From Bryopsis sp. KO-2023 (lineage: Eukaryota; Chlorophyta; Ulvophyceae; Bryopsidales; Bryopsidaceae): a stretch of DNA of 64,000 nucleotides. Location of the stretch: assembly GCA_030272585.1 (NCBI GenBank), contig BSYQ01000016.1, positions 62,001 through 126,000 on the forward strand, given 5' to 3'. The position numbers and the translations under genes are program-made. Shown here piece by piece: positions 55,569 through 64,000 of the stretch; the stretch's first letter is position 1; each line of letters begins with the position of its first letter. Below the pieces are notes generated by a model that was not told where the DNA came from, did not search any database, and saw only the letters and a program-made list of their open reading frames with translations.

Positions 55569-57047
55569 TCACGAGCAATAAGGGCACTCTCTTTCCCCTG
55601 AACCAGAACAAGCTTTGCATTCGGGTCCCTCTTGTAAGACATCCAGTTGACGTTTTTGGAGCCACCCGCTTGCCCATCGAGAACGGTCCTTCAAGTTTTT
55701 CGTATTCAGCTGCAGGAGCAACAACAGACGTTTCAGTTCATTCTGGTGCACAACTAGATTTCATCGGCAAAACTAAAATTACGAGTAAAGGAAAAAACAA
55801 TTAACGGATGGTGAATTTCTGTCAAAACCGTGCTGTGGTTTTTGATGGATGGCTAAGGGATTATATTTGCCAGGTGGAAGGCCTGTCATCTGTGGTTTTT
55901 ATTAGGACAAAACTGAGGGAGTGCTGACGGCTGAATGAAATTCTTTCAAAACATCGAATAGGGCATTATCAGAAAAAAACATACAATCTCTGAACTGTAA
56001 AAAAAAGGGGAGGGGGGGCCCAAACATAAAGCACTCACCCAGAATTTTGTGTTCTCATCACAAGTGGCTGTCATTAGAACATAGTTTTCTTTTCCAAGTT
56101 TCCTTTTCTGCATTGCTCGAAAATGTCGCCATCCAAAAGTCTTCTCCAGAGCCGTCCATTTGGATTCTACAGAAAAGTTTAAAATATATATTTAAAAAAT
56201 AAAAAAAACGCACATGCAATTGGGAAAAAGGGAGACATTATCATATCTTCGTGGAATGGGCAAAAGTCAAATCAGGGTAAATCAATGCAAATACACTTCC
56301 GGAGCAAAATACAAACAAAAACGAAGGGAGATATGGAGCTTACGTATGATTTTAGAGAGGTTGACAGGGTTTTTCCTGTTATAACCCCCCACCCCCAGCC
56401 TTCCGGTTGATTTGCAATCCCCGCATGGCATTTTTTTCACCCCGCCGCACACAGGACAAATAACAATGTCTCTTGCATCATAATCCTTCGGTTTCACAAA
56501 TGGACTCCTGCGACAATCAACCTCAAAGAAATTTTTTCAATTGGGAACTTACTGTGATTCTTGCCTATGTTGCTCCATTCTTTTCTGAAAGATTCACTGT
56601 GAAAGGACTTGTGCTCTTGGACATATCTTTTGAAAGGGCCACACACTCCATTTACACGTCCCGTTGTTGATGTTGAAATATTTTGCACAAAGTAAAAACA
56701 TCAGTGCAACCTTTCAAGGAAACCCAGGGGCCATGTAACGAGAATTCCATCAAATTTCCTGTTCATTCCGTTCTCACTGGTTGGGAAAGAGGACAGCAGT
56801 CTGTACAACATTTGATGTGAGGGAACTTGGGTCATTATGCTTTCCACCCTAATGAATGGAGAACTTCCAAAGATGCACCAATTTTGGTCGATCTGCGTTC
56901 ACACCTTTTTTGGGGTCCTCCGCCGGAGGGAAGGTGGTAGCAAACTACAGAGAGCTTTCTCGTAGGGTCTCTCCCCAAGCGGACAGGTGATTTTAACAAG
57001 AACGGCGGCAAAGGGATTGTCCGCGAATTGGCGAAGAGGATGCGCAT
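55569..57047 (-). CDS. DnaJ-type zinc-finger-like protein (CXXCXGXG motifs), possible organelle protein
   Basis: Exon 1 starts at ATG 57047 (MRILFANSRTIPLPPFLLK), an Arg/Ser/Pro-rich leader with few acidic residues. Later exons give VCGPFKRYVQEHKSFH (about 56640), VICPVCGGVKKMPCGDCKST (56450), SKWTALEKTFGWRHFRAMQK (56150) and a last exon ending PECKACSGSGERECPYCS. The paired CPVCGG/CGDCKSTG and CKACSGSG/CPYC motifs are those of the DnaJ central zinc finger. There is no J-domain, as in small plastid chaperone-like proteins such as BSD2. A role in organelle protein folding or assembly is inferred. The junction between exons 2 and 3 (near 56550/56505) does not keep phase in my reading, so one boundary there is wrong. 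Confidence 0.65.
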
Positions 57048-58153
57048 GGAAGAACAATTGAATCAGCTTCACTGATTTGTTCTCTTATTTACATGTAGAC
57101 CCTGAAGCAAATCCGTCACTCAGGAAGGGGCGCAAGATTTGGACAACATGTCAAGGCAAATACTTCCGTGCATTGATAAAAGCTGAAGGTGTTTTGTGCA
57201 TCCATGGATTATTCAAACAGCCTGTTGGAAGAAAGAAACAGTGTGCCATCTTGGCAGTTCAGTAGTCCAAGGAGCTAGATTCAGTTTGGTTTTGGGTGAG
57301 TCTTGAAATCAGCAGTCGTAGAAGAAGAAATAAAAGAGATCTGTGATCATATATCATCCAACCAGATTGCTCAGCGATTCCCTAGGAGTATGGGTGAAAA
57401 TCCAAGCAGATAATTGACAGAGAAAATGATGTTTTTTACATCCCCAAGGCACCAGCACAAAAAACCCAATCCCGCCAAATGAAAACATCCCCTCGTTTTC
57501 CACCCATCCCCCCAACCCCTCCCCCCCCCCTCAAAAGGCTAATAGAATATTAATCCACCCCCCCCCAGCCCTACAATCTATATATGAGATCGACTTGGTT
57601 CGTATTTTTTCTTTCTTTCTTGTCCCCCACTAACCATTATTATGTTTATAACGAACAATCCCAGGCAAGGGATAACCCAAGACTTAGTCGTAGCCCATTA
57701 AATCAAAGAAACAAAAGTGAACAAAAGAAACCAACACTCAGTTTCCAGAGGGATCATCTATGCCATTGCCAGTTTTCACCCAATGCAACTGAGCGAAAGA
57801 ATAAGGGTATCGCGATTGGACAGCTTTTGACTTTCCACCGGCGTTTCCCATAATGTGCATGTTTTCTTTCTTTCCTTCCTCTTAATTTTGATAAATGTAT
57901 TTTCTCTTCTCTATGGATCCCTACCCACCCATGAGGGAAACCGGATTTCATCTATCAAGAATTTCTTAGTCCATAAGAATCACCACTGAGCTTTCCAAAA
58001 AAACAAGGCCTCCAGTGGGCAGAATTAGAGCAAATCAGTCTGCATGCCAGACTGATGCCCAAGAATAGAGCAACCAATACAAATGAAGAAATCACCCCAT
58101 TGCGGCTGCCAGTGAAATGTTTTTACGCCTCTTCTGTTTTTTTTCCCTTGTGA
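57048..58153. other. Gene-free region
   Basis: No supported gene lies between the zinc-finger gene and the stop codon of the phosphodiesterase gene. C-runs occur near 57480-57570. Confidence 0.4.
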
Positions 58154-60273
58154 TCACCTCCCCGACCATTTACCAACCAACACAGGCAGCATGTTCGCAA
58201 CATCATCAACGATGGCTGCATGAACGCCCATCCCAGATTGCTCTGATACCCATTCAGAATCATTATTCCCAAGCCCATAGGTTAGCACCTTCAGCCCTTT
58301 TTCCAAACCAACCCTCACCCAATGGGGCTCCTTACGCAGGACGGAGGTATCAAACACAACCCCAGCCAATTCGTTCCTGCTTCCAAAATCAATCGCAGCA
58401 CCTGGACTCATTCGAAGAGGGTTGGCATGAGGACTCGCTCCACCAGTGGTAATGAACATCACACGACAGTCAGACTGTCGTTTTTGGAGCTCCAAAACCA
58501 CATCTGGGTCAAAACTGGACAATACAATCGGGCCTTTCCTGGAGGTTCCCCCCGTGTGCAAGTAATCCGAAAGGGTGTCGAGAACAGCAGAAACGACCCT
58601 GTCCACCTCGGCGGGGTCAGTCCTTGCCACAGTGTCAGGCGTGGTCATCTTGACCTCAACATTCAAACCAACATGTTCGGGCATCAATTCGCATACTTCT
58701 CTGAATGTGGGCAATTGATCGTCATCGAAACATTGCCACATATTCCTCCCTTCACCAATCTGTCAATGAACAGACAAACAAGGGTCAGAATCTATCTGTA
58801 CCTCATATCCCTGCAAACATATCTGAGAGGGAACAGCAGCCCTGCAGCTCCTTCTATTATACTAATGACTGGCAGAGAAGAAAAAAATACTATGTGTGAT
58901 TTCATTCATTCATCCACTCATTCTTCCCAAGAAAAGTAAGATCAGAAATTAAAGGTAAAATACCTTTCGTCCAGTTGTTCGACTCGTGAAATCTCTTTGC
59001 AAAGGGATGAGCTCCCTTAGGGAGCCGGACTTGTCGATTGGCCTGGGCCCAATTGATCGAAATTCTTGCAAGGTCAGGTCCTTCACTTCGCAAGATATGG
59101 GCTGAAAAGGTGATCCAAAAATCATCTTGTCATCATGCCATATCACTGGGACATCATCCTTTGTGACCTTTGTGCAGAAGAAAGAAATATCAGTATCCAC
59201 ACAGCAGCTTTTTTTGTTCTCCTCCCTACCAAACGTTGTTCAAATACAGAGGGAAGCCTGACTAGAAGTTTTCCGCTCCCCACTGCCCTAAACGGAACTG
59301 ATCAAATGAGACATGAGGAAGTAGATTGATTTGCCAGCATTCGGAGAGCAGGATGGATTCATCAAGGCAAGGAAAAGATCTCCATACCTGAACGTCGAAT
59401 TCGACGAAAGTGATGCCGTACTGGCACGCTTTCAGAAAAGACTTGATCGTATTTTCCCTCCACAGATTCGGCAGGTTAAGTGGATCGTCGTCGTTCCACA
59501 AGTTCTCGCCCATTCTGTTTTTACACACACAAACGACGAAGAGAGAGTTAGACCGACGACACTTGTTGTCAGGATAAACGTCGATTAGGTGGTGGGCACC
59601 CCCCCTCGCAATTTTTCAGCTTTGGCAACAAGTTGCTTGGGCCAATAACGTGCAGGGGTTCAACGAAAGGGAAAACACAACACAAGGCAGGCTTCGAGCA
59701 GTCCGAGTCTATGCACCCTTGAAGGGAAGAAAAACGCAGCTAGCGGACAACACCGGTTCATTCTATTAAAGCGTACCCTCTGTGGCCTCCCACCGCGATG
59801 CAGCTCTCCGAATCATTGGACAGCAGATCCCTGAAAACGCCATCGGCTTGCGTCCGTGGGCCTTGGATGGCCTAGCAAAACAACCAAAAACCAATGTTCC
59901 TCCCTATACTCTCCACGACTCATTCATTACGATTCGAACAGCTGGCGAGGCACCGACCCCGCCTCACAACAACGGAAACCTCGAAAGTTCATAAACCGGA
60001 CGTCAGCGATATCCCGCCATCGGCCAGGACTCCAATATTCACCTCCACAGCCGCGACCATCTTCCCCACAAGTCCCGAATCATCCGTTCTAGGGGGACCA
60101 GCTGGCGTCACGTCCAACCTCGACACCAAGACGTCAGGTGGCGAAGGCGGGAGTGGGACGCTAGGGTTCCGGAATGCTTTCGCGGCGGACATCCTGCAGC
60201 CCCGGTTTGAGATAAGTGCACGTCTTTCGAACAAAGTGGTTTTGGACCTTGTCGTTCGATAGCCTTGCTCCAT
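58154..60273 (-). CDS. Glycerophosphodiester phosphodiesterase (GDPD)
   Basis: Five exons: 60273-60043, 59871-59777, 59514-59388, 59167-58964 and 58759-58154, all in phase. GDPD landmarks: VGGHRG (catalytic His), RENTIKSFLKAC, FVEFDVQ (metal-binding Glu/Asp), VPVIWHDD (second catalytic His), LNVEVKM and IVLSSFDPDVVLELQ. The enzyme hydrolyses glycerophosphodiesters such as glycerophosphocholine to glycerol-3-phosphate and an alcohol, as part of phospholipid turnover. The start may be ATG 60273 (419 residues) or ATG 60192 (392). The first 50-77 residues are not part of the catalytic TIM barrel; the longer form is Arg-rich and could be a targeting leader. The neighbouring gene on the right is divergent. 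Confidence 0.9.
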
Positions 60274-61505
60274 CCGCTAAAAGGAGGTGGGGGGTGGCGC
60301 TGAGCGCCACCGCTACACCCCCGTGGGCAAGATGCGGAAGCATATGCCAATGTGGTGAATCTTTTTGTTCCTGTGGAGAGGAAAGACTGTACCTCGTAAC
60401 CGCATCCCTGACTGTTGTGTAACGATGAGACATTTGGGTGTCATTGCTCGCAAACAGCACCGTTTTTCTTCCTCCGTCTCAAACACACGCCTTGAGGGAA
60501 GGATTCCACTGTGCGAAATGCCGTCTGCGAGACAATGATTAATTCAGGGGAGGTTGGGGTGTTCCAAGTCAGGAATTTCTCTTGGTTGGGAGTAAGCTAT
60601 CGAAGTGCATTCCAAAACACTTGGGATCCACTGTCTTCTCCCAAAAGAAAGAAAGGAATTGGAAATCAGGCACATGCAATTTGTGCACTACACGTCTTCT
60701 TCTAAAATCTGAAGGTTCAAGTTTTTTGATCATGACACCACATGAAATGCAGCCAGTTTCTGTTTTTGCACATGTGTGTTTGTTGCAACACCAAACTGCG
60801 ACAATTGGAGCCCCATCACCCTTTCATGTGGAACGTGAAAGAGCAACCAAGAATCACTCGCAACTGAAAGAGGGACTTTCCTCAGAAAAGCGAACACCGT
60901 TTCATCAATCGATATTTCTTTTCAAGAAACAACAGAATTCAATTTCCATTCCACCAATCCATATGTGAAAACAAAAGCTGAGCTACAACCCCCAGTGTAC
61001 AACTGGCACTGCAAAACTTGCAGGTCCAAAAATAGTCAAGACATCTCATCCAAAATGAGAACATCTTCCTCCCAACACATCCTTGACCGCCATACAGACC
61101 TGCAGAAAGCGACTAATGATGATGTCATCATGACAAAAGTATCTTGGTGTGGGGTTTTGCTGCTTGGATTGGTGGAGTTCAGCATGATTCCGGCGCGCAT
61201 TTTTTCTCCGTCGTTTCCACGCATTGTTCGAGCGCTGACATTCAGCGTTGATCTCGCCGCCACCCGGTACGTGAAGACCTCCCTTGTCTACTGATTTTGC
61301 ACAATTTGGGTCGATAATCTGTGTGTTCCTACATCAACTTGGTGCTCCTGGCTGGAATTCGTCAGTAGGCCTGTGTGCTATATAACCCTGGCTTAAATGA
61401 TTGGACTCAGCCATTCGCCAAATGCTTGGCAATTGGGGTTTAGCCCTGAGTGCTTTTTTCTTCTTCTGTCCATTTGAGAATCTATCACTTCATGTTGCCA
61501 GATTC
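60274..61505. promoter_or_regulatory. Divergent intergenic region (GDPD / DUF1295)
   Basis: About 1.2 kb between two divergent genes, with no supported gene inside. A perfect hairpin GGTGGCGCTGAGCGCCACC lies near 60292-60310. Open frames at 60965-61294 (plus) and 61036-61263 (minus) overlap on opposite strands and have no family resemblance. Confidence 0.35.
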
Positions 61506-64000
61506 ATGTTGTCCTGTTCAGCTGCATCAAATCGATGTGCTATTTCTATTAATGCCAGATTCTCAATACTCGGTAGCCGGCCTTGCCTAAAGCATCGATC
61601 TCCTCGACCAACAGGGGCTAGACCATTTGTTGCTGCAGCAGCGGCCGAAATGACTGTTTCGTTTGGAGGGCTGGATAGCAGAGAAATGTCTCTGGTCGGA
61701 ACTCTCATTTTGGATTTGGCACTGAATTGGGGAGCTTGGATTATTGCAGCAATCTTCAAGGTCAGCCAGTCTTGGATATTAGCGTTTCAATATGGCATTT
61801 TAGAACACATCAGTAAATCCTGGCTGTGATTCGTGCTTTAGGCTAATGTTGGCTGATATACTGCTATGAGTGGAATCAAAGCCGATGTCCTGTAGAACGC
61901 ACCCTCCATCTTGCACATATTTGATCCCAGTTAAAAAGTTTGCTCACGCTGATCATTTTCCATTTTTATGATTCTAACCCTGTGATTTTTTGACTGGTTG
62001 GTCTCATTGTTCAGCAAGATGCAATGGATTTCTGATTCGATTTGATGAATTGACTATGAGGAATGTGGTGCACAGACTGAGAAGTTCTACGATGCTGTGG
62101 GCTCCCTATCATTCTGTACAGTGGCCCTCAGTTCCCTTATCAATGGCAACCACTTTCATGCCAGACAGGTGGATACACTGAGTCAGATAACAAGTATATG
62201 AACCCTGGTTGACTTGCTGAAATATACGGCAATAAATCCACCGTGTCAAGGTGCACTGTGGTATGTTTTTTTTCCCAAACTTGATGTGGAGAGAACTAAA
62301 ATTCGAATGACCTCCTCCCCTTCTCATCATATCATTAAAGCGAGCGAATGGGGCTGTGGTGTTTATCAGCCAGTCAGCATTGTGGGTTGCATCCAGGGTG
62401 GTGTGGAAAATTTGATTAGTATTGTCGTTTTAACAGACAAGGTGAAACCAAGAGGGACCCATGGGGTTGGCTTGCCATCCAAATCCCAATTCCAAATTCC
62501 GATGCCTTTATTTGAGGTGCCAAACTTTGCTAAGCTTTTTTCGCACTCTTTCGTGTTTTAGATTGGAGTTACTGGCATGATCTTGGTATGGACAGTGAGA
62601 CTTGGAACATTCTTGCTGTACCGAGCAATCAAGTTTGGAGGAGATAGTAGGTTCAAGGAAGCTACTGAGAAGCCAGCCCTCTATTTCGTGTACTGGACAA
62701 TGCAGGTATTGTCTCATTTCAACCCTCTGAAGCAGTTTCTACATGACAAGGGGGTGTTTTTCTGGATTGATGCTTGAAATTTTATACTAGAGATGAACTC
62801 ACTGCTTTTCTGTGTTTCTTTTTTGTCAAGTTTCAGTTTTGTTTTGTTTTGATCATTGGAGCAAAAAGTAATGTTCGAAGAAGAGTGAAAAGTGTTTGTA
62901 TTATTCATATTATTGATGCAATTTTTTAATTTTTTTTGGGGGGGGGTGCTTCATAGGCTGCGTGGGTTTGGGTTTGCTGCCTGCCTTTGACCTTTTTGAA
63001 TGCAAAAGCTAGCAACCCTGGTCTTGGACCCTCCGATATTATCGGTGAGTAGCTTTCTTTTTTTTTCAATTCTCTATGAGTACGAGACGTATAGATTGGA
63101 ATTCTATGTCTTTTGTCTTTTTTGAGTTGGTTAAGTGGTTGGTTTGAGCTTGGACAATTACTTGAAATCATTGAATCTCTTTATAAATTTCCTGGCATTT
63201 TTTTTAAAACGTGGTGCTCATTTCATCCTGAACTCATAGTGTACCAAAGACAGCAAAAGACTTGCATGGATTTCTCGATCTAGGAGCTGTTAGCTTTCCT
63301 GAAGAAGTTTCAATTCCATTTATTGAGTGCCTGTGGGTTTTGTGTTGGGGTGGGCATCAGGGATTATTCTTTATGTCACTGGAATGCTCACCGAAGTGAC
63401 AGCAGATTTCCAAAAGCTCTTTTTCAAGATGAACCCTGACAACAGGGGTCAATTTGTCAACGTGGGGTTGTGGAAAAACGCGAGATACCCGAATTACTTT
63501 GGAGAAATGCTCATTTGGTGAGATACTAGAATTTGGTCATCCAGATGGGAGGTAACCGATTTTCTTTTTTCCCCTTTCAAGGTTTGATGGAGGAGAGAAG
63601 TGAGGGATTTGGTGTTTTTTTTGTTTTTGCACTTGCAAGTAGAATGGTTTCGATAAGTTCGTATCTCCAGAAAAACAATGTATTGTGGTGCCAGTGCTGG
63701 CTCCTGCTCTATGGGCTTTTTCATCACTGCTGAAATCAGTGGGGGAGTCCATCTCTTGTCCAAATATAATCTTCCAGCCAGAGGAAAAAACAAATTTTCC
63801 GTAATTTGGAACAGTGGAAAAAATATGTATATCCCAACTTGGAATTAAAAAAAAGATTGTAAGCTGACATTTTGATGGGGGCAAACTCGCAGGTGGGGAA
63901 TTTTTGTGACGAGCATCAAGGGATTGAGTGGTGTTGAGTTTGTCTCTGTGGTGAGCCCTTGCTTCGTGATGCTTTTGCTGCTCACGGTGAGCGGAATTCC
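61506..64000 (+). CDS. DUF1295 / steroid 5-alpha-reductase-like membrane protein (3' end cut)
   Basis: Exons 61506-61760, 62076-62168, 62562-62705, 62957-63044, 63328-63517 and 63893 to the window end join in phase. The leader MLSCSAASNRCAISINARFS up to an Ala-rich stretch looks like a transit peptide. The rest is the DUF1295 fold with several membrane spans: LILDLALNWGAWIIAAIF, TEKFYDAVGSLSF, VWTVRLGTFLLYRAIKFGGD, NRGQFVNVGLWKNARYPNYF and GEMLIWWGIFV, ending in the family's VSGIP. The conserved N-x-R-G and RxPNYFGE motifs bind the cofactor in related reductases and methyltransferases; the substrate is unknown. In-frame upstream Met codons (61401, 61422) would add a hydrophobic leader. Only the last few residues are missing at the window edge. 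Confidence 0.85.

Noticed and set aside
58117..58939. Plus-strand frames of 111 and 205 codons
   Set aside because: Antisense to the last exon of the GDPD gene, which has clear catalytic motifs on the minus strand.

Overview
The window is nuclear DNA of a photosynthetic eukaryote, most likely an alga. The coding genes are split by many short GT-AG introns with T-rich tracts. Two genes encode proteins with organelle-type leaders, one of them a DUF3007 (plastid-type) membrane protein. There are short plant-type CCCTAAA/TTTAGGG arrays, a chromodomain Ty3/gypsy retrotransposon and hAT-type DNA transposons. I cannot fix the lineage from the sequence alone. All exon models are manual readings of splice sites, reading frames and protein similarity, so boundaries are provisional.

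Layout. 0-1 kb: two minus-strand exons of an unrecognised helical protein next to a GATCGG repeat array. 1-12 kb: a 464-bp hAT-like MITE, then a complete Ty3/gypsy chromovirus (1638-11728) with two 420-bp LTRs that look identical, gag, pol in the -1 frame and an extra third ORF, flanked by a GTCGCCGACG satellite. 12.4-13.8 kb: a decayed proline iminopeptidase. 13.9-22.1 kb: a large minus-strand gene of unrecognised function, interrupted by a 73-bp-period satellite. 22.6-27.1 kb: a nest of transposable elements, namely a foldback hAT-like element split by a miniature LTR retrotransposon (72-bp LTRs), then an internally deleted BED-finger hAT transposon that hosts a second foldback element.

27.6-31.5 kb: FIGNL1-type AAA ATPase. 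31.7-33.9 kb: a pair of LTR-like repeats without recognisable pol. 34.6-43.2 kb: a 21-exon gene joining two ubiquitin-interacting motifs, a UFD2/E4 core and, in the place of the usual U-box, a BIRC6/UBE2O-class ubiquitin-conjugating (E2) domain. 43.8-45.0 kb: DUF3007 protein, divergent from a PP2C phosphatase (45.6-49.5 kb). 50.6-51.6 kb: interstitial telomere-like and inverted repeats. 52.2-55.2 kb: unrecognised gene with a C-terminal membrane segment. 55.6-57.0 kb: DnaJ-type zinc-finger-like protein. 58.2-60.3 kb: glycerophosphodiester phosphodiesterase. 61.5-64 kb: a DUF1295 membrane protein cut by the window end.

The host genes look like housekeeping functions (ubiquitin, DNA repair, signalling, plastid, lipid) and do not form an operon-like unit. 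The two most unusual things are the UIM-UFD2-E2 fusion gene and the family of hAT-ended foldback elements that carry tRNA-like modules between satellite arms.
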